DNA from: Agrococcus pavilionensis RW1
Lineage (GTDB): Bacteria > Actinomycetota > Actinomycetes > Actinomycetales > Microbacteriaceae
Reading direction: 5' to 3'
Assembly (NCBI RefSeq): GCF_000400485.1
Contig: NZ_ASHR01000014.1
Coordinates: 186,001 to 250,000 of the forward strand
Length of the DNA stretch: 64,000 nt
Positions 1 through 8,324 of the stretch are shown here, one piece after another. The notes beneath the pieces were generated by a model. That model made no database searches. It worked only from the letters and a program-made list of their open reading frames with translations, and had not been told where the DNA came from. Both the position numbers and the translations under genes were made by a program. How positions within the stretch are numbered: position 1 is the first letter of the stretch; each line of letters opens with the position of its first letter.

Positions 1-639
1 AAGCCGCAGGCCATCGGGGCGCTCGGTGCCGCGCTCCTCATCGTCGTCGTCCACGCGCTCGTCACGCAGGGCCGATGGCGAGAGGCGAGCGCGTGGCGCG
101 GGACCGTGCTGCCGGCAACGGTCGCGGGCGTCGTCGCGCTCGCATCGCAGCTCGTGTGGGGACGCATCCGCTCGGCGACGGCCGTCGGCCCCGGCGCGAA
201 CCTCGGCGTCGGCTCCGAGCACCTGCCGCCGGACGGCATCGTGCGCCTGCTCGACAACGTGCTGCTCAACGTCGGTGCGGTGCAGCCGGTCGAGGCGCAG
301 GCCTCGATGGAGATCGCGGTCGCTGCCGCGACGGCGCTCGCGTGCGCGGGCATCGTCGCCGGCGTCGTCGGGCTCGCCCGCCAGTCGACGCCGACCGGGG
401 CTGCCAGCGCGCGCAGCTGGGCGATCGGCACCGGAGCGCTCGCCGTGCTCATGATCCCGGTGCTCATGCTCATGACGTGGGTGCTCGACGGCAGCTACTT
501 CGAGCCGCCGCTGCGCTACGGCGCCGCGCTGCTGCCGTTCCTGCTCGTGAGCGCCGGCATGCTGCTCGCTCGCAGCCGCGCGATCGGGTGGGCCGTCGTC
601 GCGCTCTCGACGGTGCTGATCGGCCTCTCCTGGAGCTGA
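1..639 (+). CDS. C-terminal part of a multi-pass membrane protein (truncated by window edge)
   Basis: The reading frame is open from the first base of the window and ends in TGA at 637-639, so only the last 212 residues are visible. They contain about five strongly hydrophobic stretches separated by short polar loops, with a last helix running almost to the C-terminus. This is the look of an integral membrane protein such as a membrane glycosyltransferase or oligosaccharide-handling protein, but I see no diagnostic motif and assign no function. Its stop lies 3 nt from the stop of the convergent RgpF-like gene. The surrounding glycan genes make a role in surface polysaccharide plausible by context only. 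Confidence 0.75.
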   Translation, partial: KPQAIGALGAALLIVVVHALVTQGRWREASAWRGTVLPATVAGVVALASQLVWGRIRSATAVGPGANLGVGSEHLPPDGIVRLLDNVLLNVGAVQPVEAQASMEIAVAAATALACAGIVAGVVGLARQSTPTGAASARSWAIGTGALAVLMIPVLMLMTWVLDGSYFEPPLRYGAALLPFLLVSAGMLLARSRAIGWAVVALSTVLIGLSWS

Positions 640-642
640 TCC

Positions 643-2772
643 TCAGCCGCGGCGGCGCAGCCGCCTGACAGCCTTCGAGCCGGCGCGCATCGCGAGGTGC
701 CGCGCCCGAGCGACCGGCCCGCCGGCGCCGAAGCGGCGCTCGACGAGCTCGAGGGCGGATGCGTCGACCGAGATCCGCTCGACCCGCTCGGCGCGGATGA
801 CGATCTCCCGACCGGCAGCCGGCCCGGAGACCAGGTAGGCGGGATCGTGGCTCGAGAAGAGGTCGACGCCGCGCGACCGGGTGCCGTTGAGCGGCACGAT
901 GCGCAGCTCGGCCGGTTCGATCAAGATGCCCTCCACGAGCGCGCCGGCGCCCTCCAGCGGGTCGAAGCGCACCCCGAGCGCGTCCTCCGGCACCCGGACG
1001 CGCACCTCGAGCGAGCCGCCCGCGCGCCGCTCGAACGACCTCGAGGTCGCGTGCGCGAAGCCCGGTCCGACGTCGAAGAACACCGTGGCGGTGATCGCGC
1101 GCTGATCGACGCGGGCGAGCGTGGCCTCGAGCCCCTCGCCGTCGACGGCGCCCGCGGCGCGGTTGATGCTCGCGTAGGCGGCGGAGGAGACCGCCGCGAG
1201 GGTCTCGGCGAGGTCGCGGGAGATGCCGCGGCGCACGCGCCAGCCGAGCCGCGGGAGCACGGCCGTCATGATGGCGAGCCAGTCGTGGGGCTGCAGGCGC
1301 CGCTCGGCGCGGTCGCGCTCGGCGGCGGGCATCGCGTCGACCGCGGCGCTCCACTGCGCAGCCGTCGCCCGCCGGATCCAGAGGCCCGCGCCCGGGGCCG
1401 CGTCCGCGAGCGCGCGAGCATCGACCCCGAGGGCGCCGCACGCCGCCTCGAGGGCCGCGAGGCGACGCTCGGGCCGCGCGCCGCCGATGCCGCCGTAGAA
1501 GTTGCGGGCGGGGGAGGGCGGCGCGAGCACCATGCCGAGGAGCGCCGACTCGCGGAACGCGCGAGCCACCCGGCCGAGCTCGTCGCGCTCCCAGCCGAGC
1601 GCCTGCCGCGCGTGCTCGAAGGCGATCCGGGCGTCGGCCTCGTGGCGCGCCGCATCGATCGACGGCAGCACGTACAGCAGCTCGGCGTCGACGCTCGCGA
1701 GGGCGAGGTGCGGCGGGCGAGTGCCCGTGCGGACCACCTCGGCGCCGTCGACCCGCGTCAGGGCGTCGCCGTCGCGCGCGAGCAGCACCGTGCGCATCCC
1801 CGCGGCGAGCATGCCCGACGCCTGCTGCGCCGCGAGCGGGCCGGGCAGCACCACGACCGCGACGGTCGAGGCGTCGTCGGCGGGACCGGTGTCGATCGAG
1901 ACGAAGTCCTGCAGCGCGAGGTCGAGGTCGGCGGAGCGCATCGTGCGCGCGGCGTGGCGCTCGAGCGCATCGATGTCGACGCCGGGCGCGTCGCGGAGCC
2001 GCTGCCACAGCTGCCTCGAGACCGATCCGGCGGTGTGCGCGAGGAGCCCGCCGGCGCCGACGTAGAGGAGCCGCCGCTTGAAGACGGGGCAGCCGCGGTC
2101 GAGCAGCGCCGGGGCCATCGCGATGAGCGGGTTCTCGGCGAAGGGCTCGAGGTCGCTCGTGTTGACGAGCGTGTCCCACGAGAACCCTGCGTCCTCGAAG
2201 TAGCCGGTCATGACCATCTCGTGCGCCTGCACCGCGTCGGCGTAGTCGCGGATCGGCGGGAGGTCGCGCCAGTAGGCGCGGAACGCCTCGGAGCGCAGCA
2301 CCGAGCTGCGGAAGGCGGTGAAGTACGACTGGATGTGCGCGCGCTCCGCGCGCGGGGCGCGGCCGCGGCCGCTCGCGGCGCCGCCGAGCGCCGCGTGCCG
2401 GGTCATCCCCCAGAAGTCGACGTCCCGCGCATCCATCGCCGCGAGCGCGTCCGCGAGCGACCCCACGGGCCCGAAGACGGAGGAGTTCGCGACGAGCAGC
2501 TCGTCCACCTCCGCGAGGTGCTCGCCGAGCGCGTCGAGGCCGGCCTTGAAGGCCCAGATGTCGTAGCCCTCGTTCGAGCGCTGCAGCACGGTCGCGCCGA
2601 GGGCCTCGAGCCGAGCGCGGCTCTCGGGCTCGAGCCCGCCGTTGACGACCACGATCGAGCGCTCGGCGAGCGCGACGAGCGCGCTGACGTAGGCGAGGTA
2701 CGCGTCGTCGACGATGCCGTCGACGTCGTGGAACGCGAAGACGAGCGCGCGGCGGGGGCTGTCGAGGCGCAC
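643..2772 (-). CDS. RgpF-family rhamnan synthesis protein
   Basis: This 709-residue protein belongs to the rhamnan synthesis protein F family, which acts in assembly of rhamnose-containing surface polysaccharides. The N-terminal half carries the family hallmarks: ALVFAFHDVDGIVDDAYL at the start, NEGYDIWAFKAGLDAL near residue 65 and ELLVANSSVFGP near residue 90. The C-terminal half is weakly conserved and contains no feature I can name. The start is GTG, and only one base separates it from the stop of the upstream gene (2774-4918), so the two are surely co-transcribed and probably translationally coupled. dTDP-rhamnose for this pathway could come from rmlB and rmlCD at 21.2-23.6 kb. The donor, acceptor and exact reaction are not deducible here. 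Confidence 0.8.
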   Translation of the reverse strand: MRLDSPRRALVFAFHDVDGIVDDAYLAYVSALVALAERSIVVVNGGLEPESRARLEALGATVLQRSNEGYDIWAFKAGLDALGEHLAEVDELLVANSSVFGPVGSLADALAAMDARDVDFWGMTRHAALGGAASGRGRAPRAERAHIQSYFTAFRSSVLRSEAFRAYWRDLPPIRDYADAVQAHEMVMTGYFEDAGFSWDTLVNTSDLEPFAENPLIAMAPALLDRGCPVFKRRLLYVGAGGLLAHTAGSVSRQLWQRLRDAPGVDIDALERHAARTMRSADLDLALQDFVSIDTGPADDASTVAVVVLPGPLAAQQASGMLAAGMRTVLLARDGDALTRVDGAEVVRTGTRPPHLALASVDAELLYVLPSIDAARHEADARIAFEHARQALGWERDELGRVARAFRESALLGMVLAPPSPARNFYGGIGGARPERRLAALEAACGALGVDARALADAAPGAGLWIRRATAAQWSAAVDAMPAAERDRAERRLQPHDWLAIMTAVLPRLGWRVRRGISRDLAETLAAVSSAAYASINRAAGAVDGEGLEATLARVDQRAITATVFFDVGPGFAHATSRSFERRAGGSLEVRVRVPEDALGVRFDPLEGAGALVEGILIEPAELRIVPLNGTRSRGVDLFSSHDPAYLVSGPAAGREIVIRAERVERISVDASALELVERRFGAGGPVARARHLAMRAGSKAVRRLRRRG

Positions 2773-2773
2773 G

Positions 2774-4918
2774 TCAGCCTCCGTTCACCGACCGGATGGC
2801 GAGGAGGTAGCTGCGGCCGAACTGCTCGGTCGGCTCGAGCACGGCCGACTCCGCCCACTCGTTCCACGCGTTGACGAACACGAGCCGCTCGTCGGCCGGT
2901 CGATCGGCGACCGCGTCGACGCACGCCGCGAGCCAGCGCCGGAACGTGTAGGGGTTCGAGCCGGTGAAGACGTCGGGGTTCCACTGCCGCCGCGCGGTGT
3001 TGTCGAACGTGACCATCATGCCGGGGTGGTGCCCGGCGGGCGTGCGGGGCAGCGCCTCGATCGCCGCGTCGGCCATGCCCCGGTAGCTCATCATGTTGCC
3101 GGTGAAGCGATCGTCCTTCGGCGCGGCGGCGACCTCGGAGAGCATCCACGGGAAGTTGTGCGGGGCGAACCCGAGCGAGCCGTCGACGACGTCCGCGGCG
3201 CCGGCGCGCTCGAGCCCGCCCATCGCCTCGCCGACGTCGACCTGCAGCAGCAGCAGCTCGCCGACGCCCTCCTGGCGGCAGCGCTCGCGCCAGTGCCGCA
3301 CGGTCGCGGCGGGGTCGGGCAGCTGCGCGAGCTTGTAGACGGCCAGCACGACCGCGCCGCCCGCGCGGAGGTAGCGCGGGTCGCGCAGCAGCGGCATGAC
3401 GTCGTCGATGAACTGCTCGGCCGGCACGGAGTCGTACTCCTGCGCGATGAGCACGTCGGCGGTGCCGCCGTCCCACGTGCGCGTCCAGTTCTCGTTCGCC
3501 CACATGATGCAGAACGGCTGGTCGAGGTCGCTCGCGAGCAGCGCCTCGATCGGCCGCTCGAGCAGCTTGTGCCCCGCGAACCAGTAGTAGTAGTACATGA
3601 ACGCCTCGATGCCGTGCGAGCGGGCGAGGTCGCGCTGCTCGGCGCGCACCGAGTCGAGCTCGAGCGAGTAGTAGCCGAGCTCGGTCGGCCGCAGCGGCAC
3701 GACGTGGCCCGGGTAGATCGGCTCGGCCTTGACGACGTTGTACCACTCGGTGAAGCCCGTGCCCCACCAGCGGTCGTTCTCGGCGACGCGGTGGAACTGG
3801 GGCAGGTAGAAGGGCACGATCCGCGCGCCCGCGTCCTCGGCCGGCGTCGCGCCGCGGGGCACCTCGCGGCGCTCGAGCACCCGCATCCCCGCCTCGGTGC
3901 TCAGCAGTCCGATCATCCGCTCGATCGCGTGCGCGCACGTGCCGTCGATCTGGCCCGCCTCGGGCTCGAAGTCGTCGCGATCGAAGCGGAACGCGCGCAG
4001 GCCCTGCAGGACGAAGCCGCGGATCCAGTACATCGAGCCCGCGGGGAAGCGCAGCGATTCCGGGTCGAGCGGCATCGAGAGCCGCCGGTAGATGCCGCGG
4101 ACGAGGTCGAGGTCGCCGCCCCAGTGCTCCGTCCCGACGACGCTGCCGTCGGCAGTGACCGCCGCGATGTCTCGGTCGGCGCGCATCGCGGCGACGATCT
4201 CGGCGACGTTGTCGGCGGAGCCGAGCAGCGCGCTCGTGAGGCTCGAGCGCCACGTCGCGCCGTCGCCCGCGAGCTCGGGGTGCTCCTCGCGCCACGCGCT
4301 CTTCTTCGTGTGCACCTTGAGCACGACGTCGTAGGGGTCGAGGATGCCGGCGTTGACCACCTGCACGAGCGGCCAGATGTCGCGGCCGTGGTTCTCGACC
4401 GTGAGCACCTCGACGTGCCGCGCGCCCTCGACGACGAGCCGGTCGGCGGCGATCGCCTCGCCCGACGAGTTGGTGACGTAGAGGTCGAAGGGCTCGCCGA
4501 TCGCCGCGAGGCTCGCGACGAGGTCGTCGAGCAGGTCGATGAAGTGGCAGTGGAGCACGACCGCGATGGGCGCCGGCGTCGCCGGTCCGCGGCGCGAGTA
4601 GCGCCAGTACGACGGGAAGCCGACGAAGCGCGAGCCCTGCATGCGCCGCTGCCATGACTCGAACGACGACGGCGCGGCCGAGGGCGCTGCCTCCACGACC
4701 TTGGGCGACGCCTGCCGGCGGATCGTGCGCTCGGCGAACCGCCGGCCCATGCCGCCGATGCGCCTCGCGCGACCGACCCAGACCTTCGGGTCCCACGGGT
4801 CGGGCCGCGCGGCCAGCTGCTCGGCGGCCTGCAGCTCCCGGCGGGCGCGCGCGAGCTCCTGCTGCAGCTCCACGATCTGGTTGCGCTCGGACGAGGGCTC
4901 GTTCGTCGGTTCCGTCAC
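2774..4918 (-). CDS. RgpF-like domain fused to a GH99-like/WbsX glycan domain
   Basis: The 714-residue product has three parts. Residues 11-37 form a probable coiled coil. Residues about 115-350 resemble RgpF, with LHCHFIDLLDDLV, NHGRDIWPLVQVV and VLKVHTKKSAWREEHP. Residues about 370-705 resemble the WbsX/GH99-like family, with VPFYLPQFHRVAENDRWWGTG, FMYYYYWFAGHKLLE, MWANENWTRTWDG and FVNAWNEWAE. Fusions of this kind occur in polysaccharide clusters, where WbsX-like domains are linked to glycan processing or synthesis. The start is GTG at 4918, and a minus-strand TAGACT hexamer (4925-4930) ends 6 nt before it, so the mRNA is probably leaderless. It leads a two-gene unit with the downstream RgpF gene. 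Its specific reaction is unknown. Confidence 0.82.
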   Translation of the reverse strand: MTEPTNEPSSERNQIVELQQELARARRELQAAEQLAARPDPWDPKVWVGRARRIGGMGRRFAERTIRRQASPKVVEAAPSAAPSSFESWQRRMQGSRFVGFPSYWRYSRRGPATPAPIAVVLHCHFIDLLDDLVASLAAIGEPFDLYVTNSSGEAIAADRLVVEGARHVEVLTVENHGRDIWPLVQVVNAGILDPYDVVLKVHTKKSAWREEHPELAGDGATWRSSLTSALLGSADNVAEIVAAMRADRDIAAVTADGSVVGTEHWGGDLDLVRGIYRRLSMPLDPESLRFPAGSMYWIRGFVLQGLRAFRFDRDDFEPEAGQIDGTCAHAIERMIGLLSTEAGMRVLERREVPRGATPAEDAGARIVPFYLPQFHRVAENDRWWGTGFTEWYNVVKAEPIYPGHVVPLRPTELGYYSLELDSVRAEQRDLARSHGIEAFMYYYYWFAGHKLLERPIEALLASDLDQPFCIMWANENWTRTWDGGTADVLIAQEYDSVPAEQFIDDVMPLLRDPRYLRAGGAVVLAVYKLAQLPDPAATVRHWRERCRQEGVGELLLLQVDVGEAMGGLERAGAADVVDGSLGFAPHNFPWMLSEVAAAPKDDRFTGNMMSYRGMADAAIEALPRTPAGHHPGMMVTFDNTARRQWNPDVFTGSNPYTFRRWLAACVDAVADRPADERLVFVNAWNEWAESAVLEPTEQFGRSYLLAIRSVNGG

Positions 4919-4924
4919 CGTGCG

Positions 4925-4930
4925 AGTCTA
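4925..4930 (-). promoter_or_regulatory. -10 hexamer TAGACT, leaderless promoter of the RgpF/WbsX gene
   Basis: TAGACT on the minus strand is followed by 6 nt and then the GTG start at 4918. With the usual spacing from -10 to transcription start, the mRNA would begin at the start codon. No Shine-Dalgarno sequence is present. Confidence 0.55.
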
Positions 4931-4970
4931 TCGAGCGGCCCCGAGGGCCGCCTCGGCGCGGCCGAGCCGC

Positions 4971-5804
4971 TCAGCGGCCGTCGCGCGAGCGGTAGAAGAG
5001 CACGCGGTAGGTGCGGCGGAGCGCCTGTCGGGGGAGGGCGCGGAACGCGGCGCGCGCGCCGAGGTTGAACCACGACCGGGGCCGCGAGACGAGCCCGTAG
5101 TCGACGAGGTTGCGCTGCATCGCGCGCTCCGCGGCGAGCATGCCGCGCGCGGCGCGGCGGTTGAACATCGCCTCGCCCGCGCGGAACAGCACGAGCGGCT
5201 CCGCGAGGTTGCGGAAGACCGAGCCGTGGGCGAGCAGCCGCGCGTAGACGTCGTAGTCCTCCATGAGCGGCACGTGGCGGTAGCCGCCCACCGCCTCGAG
5301 GTGCGCGCGCCGGATGACGGCGCTCGGGTTGTTGACGGGGCTGTTGATCCTCGCGTAGCGGGCGATCGCGTCGTGCTCGAGCGGCAGCGTGCGCGTGCCG
5401 ACGAGCCGGCTCTCCTCGCCGTCGAACTCGCTCATCGCCGAGCCGATCACGTCGATGCCGCCGCGGCGCAGCTCGCCCATCTGGATCTCGAGGCGGTGCG
5501 GCAGCGAGACGTCGTCGGCGTCCATGCGCACGATCCACGGGTGGCGGGCGACCTCGAGCCCCGCTTGCGACGCGATCGCCGAGCCGCGGTTCTCAGGCAG
5601 CGCGACGCGCACGAGCGGGATGTCGCGGCCCTCGAACGAGGCGAGCACGTCGAGCAGCCCCGGGCCGAGCGGCCCGTCCTCGACGACGATGATCTCGTCG
5701 GGCGCGAGCGACTGCGAGAACATGCTCTCGAGCGCCCGCTCGAAGTGGTCGGGCTCCACGCGGTGGTAGACCGTCATGAGGACCGAAGTGCCCCAGTCGT
5801 CCAT
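4971..5804 (-). CDS. GT2 family glycosyltransferase
   Basis: A 277-residue GT-A fold glycosyltransferase of family 2, expected to work at the cytoplasmic membrane face on a lipid-linked glycan. The N-terminus reads SVLMTVYHRVEPDHFERALES, followed by an EIIVVEDGP strand, the ENRGSAIASQAGLE segment and the metal-binding WIVRMDADDVSLPHRLE (DxD). The later GGYRHVPLMEDYDVYARLL segment is typical of GT2 acceptor loops of the WcaA/RfbG type. It starts with ATG directly against the stop of the flippase gene, with no bases between them, so it is the second gene of that unit. Donor sugar and acceptor cannot be told from the sequence. Confidence 0.88.
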   Translation of the reverse strand: MDDWGTSVLMTVYHRVEPDHFERALESMFSQSLAPDEIIVVEDGPLGPGLLDVLASFEGRDIPLVRVALPENRGSAIASQAGLEVARHPWIVRMDADDVSLPHRLEIQMGELRRGGIDVIGSAMSEFDGEESRLVGTRTLPLEHDAIARYARINSPVNNPSAVIRRAHLEAVGGYRHVPLMEDYDVYARLLAHGSVFRNLAEPLVLFRAGEAMFNRRAARGMLAAERAMQRNLVDYGLVSRPRSWFNLGARAAFRALPRQALRRTYRVLFYRSRDGR

Positions 5805-7025
5805 TCAGCGAGCCTTCCCCGTGCGCGCGATCGCCACGGCGTGCCAGCCTATCCCGATGAGCGGCCCGGCCAGCAGGGCGACGATCGTGCGCGTCGACAG
5901 GTCGAGCGGCAGCAGCAGCAGGGCGAGCGTCGCGATCGTCGCCGCCCACCAGCCGAGCACGTAGGCGCCGTGGCGCTCGTGCGCGAGGGCTGCCGCGCCC
6001 GAGAGGAAGAGGGCCGCGGTCGTGCCCGAGGCGACGGTGAGGCCCGCGAGATGCGCGCCGGGCACGTCGAAGCCCTCGCCCATGAACGCGAGGATCGGCG
6101 GGCCCACGAGCCACGCCGCGGCGGCGCCGAGCACCGCGACGCCGAGCACCGCGACGACCGGGAGCGCGAGGGCGCGCGCCCGGGCCTCCCGCCGGTCGGC
6201 GAAGTGGACGACGATCGCGTTCTGGAAGGACGTCAGCGGCACGAGCAGCGGCGCGCGGGTGAGCGTCACCGCGAGGATGAGCCCGCCGAGCACCTGCGGA
6301 TCCTCGGCGCCCGCGGTGGCCTTGAGCAGCACGGGGAAGCCGACGACGAGCGCGGCGGTCGCCGATGCCGCGACCATCGCCTGCAGCACGCGCGAGAGGA
6401 AGGGGCGCAGCGCGACGTCGGCGCGCAGGCGCAGCGCGGCTCGGCACCCGGGCGAGAGCGCCACGAGCAGGAGCCAGGTGACCGAGCCGCAGACGGTCGC
6501 GACGAGCAGGCCGATCTCGGGCAGCCCCAGCAGCGCCGCGGCGAGCGCGACGACGAGCCGGAGCGCTGCGTCGATCGTGAGGAGCGCGCCGTAGAGGCCC
6601 CACCGCCCCGAGCCGGAGAGCGCGCCGCTCAGCGCGGCCTGCAGCGTGAAGCTCGCGATCGCGGCGGCGAGCAGCCCGACGCCGACGCCGGTGTGCTCCG
6701 GCACGAGCCGTTCGGCCCAGAGCGGAGCGGAGAGGAGCACGAGGAGGGCGACGACGGCGCCGACGACGGTCGCGACGATCGCAGGCCGGGCGCCGTCGCG
6801 GCGATCCGACTCGAGCGCGGCGTGCACCGCGCGGGTCGACTCGTGCATGAGCCCGTTCACGATGCCGGTGAGCGCGAAGAAGGCCGACCAGTAGACGGCG
6901 AAGACGTCGTACCGCTCCGCACCGAGGCTGCGGGCGGCGATGAACAGCACGAGGTAGCCGGAAGCGGCGGAGAAGACCGTCGCGCCCGCGACGCCCGTGA
7001 GCCCCGACCTCGCGGCGGTCGTCAT
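5805..7025 (-). CDS. Polysaccharide flippase-like membrane protein (Wzx/MATE type)
   Basis: This 406-residue protein is hydrophobic throughout, with roughly 12 predicted transmembrane segments and an N-terminus (GATVFSAASGYLVLFIAARSL, GAERYDVFAVYWSAFFAL) typical of Wzx or MurJ/MOP-superfamily exporters. Its likely role is moving a lipid-linked oligosaccharide across the membrane, in keeping with the GT2 gene joined directly downstream and the nearby RgpF genes. The ATG at 7023-7025 overlaps the TGA of a 16-codon upstream ORF (7022-7072) in an ATGA arrangement, so translation probably depends on coupling. Substrate identity is unknown. Confidence 0.8.
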   Translation of the reverse strand: MTTAARSGLTGVAGATVFSAASGYLVLFIAARSLGAERYDVFAVYWSAFFALTGIVNGLMHESTRAVHAALESDRRDGARPAIVATVVGAVVALLVLLSAPLWAERLVPEHTGVGVGLLAAAIASFTLQAALSGALSGSGRWGLYGALLTIDAALRLVVALAAALLGLPEIGLLVATVCGSVTWLLLVALSPGCRAALRLRADVALRPFLSRVLQAMVAASATAALVVGFPVLLKATAGAEDPQVLGGLILAVTLTRAPLLVPLTSFQNAIVVHFADRREARARALALPVVAVLGVAVLGAAAAWLVGPPILAFMGEGFDVPGAHLAGLTVASGTTAALFLSGAAALAHERHGAYVLGWWAATIATLALLLLPLDLSTRTIVALLAGPLIGIGWHAVAIARTGKAR

Positions 7026-7072
7026 GCGCCGTCGTCGCCGCGCGAGCGAGCGGAGGCGAGGCGCGGTCCCAT
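7022..7072 (-). CDS. Predicted leaderless 16-residue leader ORF coupled to the flippase gene
   Basis: The minus-strand reading frame ATG GGA CCG to GCA TGA encodes MGPRLASARSRGDDGA. Its ATG lies 7 nt after a TAGGCT -10 hexamer (7080-7085), the same geometry seen at many genes here, so the transcript should start at or next to this ATG. Its TGA (7022-7024) overlaps the flippase ATG (7023-7025). The peptide is basic at first and acidic at the end and matches nothing I recognise; it may matter only for delivering ribosomes to the flippase start, which has no Shine-Dalgarno sequence close by. That it is translated is inference. Confidence 0.5.
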   Translation of the reverse strand: MGPRLASARSRGDDGA

Positions 7073-7079
7073 GCCTGCC

Positions 7080-7085
7080 AGCCTA
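7080..7085 (-). promoter_or_regulatory. -10 hexamer TAGGCT for the flippase-GT2 unit
   Basis: Minus-strand TAGGCT. The predicted transcription start falls on the ATG of the 16-codon leader ORF, 47 nt before the flippase start codon. Confidence 0.5.
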
Positions 7086-7135
7086 CGTCTCGCGTGCCGC
7101 CCGGGACGGCGCGGGCGTCCTCGGGCGCCCGCCGG

Positions 7136-7141
7136 TAGACT
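7136..7141 (+). promoter_or_regulatory. -10 hexamer TAGACT, leaderless promoter of the GT2/DUF2304 unit
   Basis: TAGACT ends 6 nt before the GTG at 7148. It lies only about 50 bp from the divergent -10 at 7080-7085, so the two units share a compact divergent promoter region. Confidence 0.55.
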
Positions 7142-7147
7142 GCCCGG

Positions 7148-7864
7148 GTGGCAGCAGGAGGCGACTTCGACGGTGCGCCGCTCGCGACCCCCGAGATCGC
7201 TCGCGGCACGTGGCTCGTCGTCCCGCTGTTCAACGAGGCGCCCGTCATCCGCGAGGTGATCGAGCACACGCGCCGCACCTTCCCCAACGTCGTGTGCGTC
7301 GACGACGGCTCGTCCGACGGCTCGGCCGACGAGGCGCGAGCCGGCGGCGCGCACGTCGTGCAGCACGCCGTCAACCTCGGGCAGGGGGCAGCGCTGCAGA
7401 CCGGCATCCGCTACGCCCTCCAGGACCCGGGCGCGCGCTGGATCGTCACCTTCGACGCCGACGGGCAGCACCGGACCGAGGATGCGCTGCGCATGGTCGA
7501 GCGGCTGCGAGCGGAGCCGCTCGACATCGTGATCGGCTCGCGGTTCCTCGACGGCCGCACGAAGCCGGGCCTCGCCAAGCGGCTCGTCCTGCGCGCGGCC
7601 GTCATCTTCCAGCGCGTCACGAGCGGCGTGCGCCTCACGGACGCCCACAACGGCCTGCGCGCGATGACGCGCGAGGCCGCGGGACGCATCCGGATCACCC
7701 AGAACCGGATGGCGCACGCCTCCGAGATCGTCGACCAGCTCGGCGAGCTCGAGCTGCGCTACGCCGAGGAGCCCGTGCACGTCATCTACACCGACTACTC
7801 CCGCTCGAAGGGGCAGTCGCTCTGGAACTCGGTGAACATCCTCAGCGAGCTCATCTTCAAGTAG
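7148..7864 (+). CDS. GT2 family glycosyltransferase (dolichol-phosphate-mannose-synthase-like)
   Basis: The 238-residue product is a soluble GT2 enzyme of the DPM1/DPG-synthase branch. It shows WLVVPLFNEAPVIREVIE, CVDDGSSDGSADEA, NLGQGAALQTGIRYAL, the metal-binding TFDADGQHRTEDA and IGSRFLDGRTKPGL. Enzymes of this branch charge polyprenyl phosphate with a sugar or extend lipid-linked glycans. The gene starts at GTG 7148, immediately behind a -10 hexamer, and lies 9 nt ahead of a DUF2304 gene. The pairing of such a transferase with a DUF2304 membrane protein is common in actinobacteria and suggests that the two form a membrane-associated unit. Confidence 0.85.
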   Translation: MAAGGDFDGAPLATPEIARGTWLVVPLFNEAPVIREVIEHTRRTFPNVVCVDDGSSDGSADEARAGGAHVVQHAVNLGQGAALQTGIRYALQDPGARWIVTFDADGQHRTEDALRMVERLRAEPLDIVIGSRFLDGRTKPGLAKRLVLRAAVIFQRVTSGVRLTDAHNGLRAMTREAAGRIRITQNRMAHASEIVDQLGELELRYAEEPVHVIYTDYSRSKGQSLWNSVNILSELIFK

Positions 7865-7873
7865 GGCGGGAGC

Positions 7874-8248
7874 ATGGACACCGGCAAGATCGTCATCCAG
7901 ATCATCCTCATCATCGGGCTCGCGGTGCCCGCGGTCATCCTGGTGCTGCCGACGAAGGGGGCGCGAGGGCTCGCGATCCGTCGGCTGACGATGCTCGCGG
8001 CGCTCGTCGTCGGCATCATCGCGGTGATCTTCCCGTCGCTCGCGAACGCGGTCGCGAACGCCGTCGGCGTCGGCCGCGGCGCCGACCTGCTGCTCTACGG
8101 GCTCATCATCGTCTTCATCGGCTACGGCCTGTCGACCTCGGCGCACCTGCGCAGGGTCGACCGGCAGATCTCGGAGCTCACGCGCGAGCTCGCGATCGCC
8201 GAGGCGAAGCCGCCGGCGCCCAGCTCGACGGGCGTCGAGGAGCGCTGA
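7874..8248 (+). CDS. DUF2304 family membrane protein
   Basis: A 124-residue protein with three hydrophobic helices (about residues 5-25, 35-55 and 68-90) and a C-terminal charged helix containing LRRVDRQISELTRELAIAEA, likely a short coiled coil. Size, topology and position behind a DPM-like GT2 gene fit the DUF2304 family. Its function is not established; it may anchor or regulate the adjacent transferase. The ATG at 7874 has a GGGAG ribosome site 5 nt upstream and lies 9 nt after the preceding stop, which indicates one operon. Confidence 0.82.
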   Translation: MDTGKIVIQIILIIGLAVPAVILVLPTKGARGLAIRRLTMLAALVVGIIAVIFPSLANAVANAVGVGRGADLLLYGLIIVFIGYGLSTSAHLRRVDRQISELTRELAIAEAKPPAPSSTGVEER

Positions 8249-8324
8249 GCGCCGCGGCGCGGCCGGGCAGGAATCGCCCACCGACGCCCACTACGATCGG
8301 CATCCTGCCCCTGGACGGAGATCC

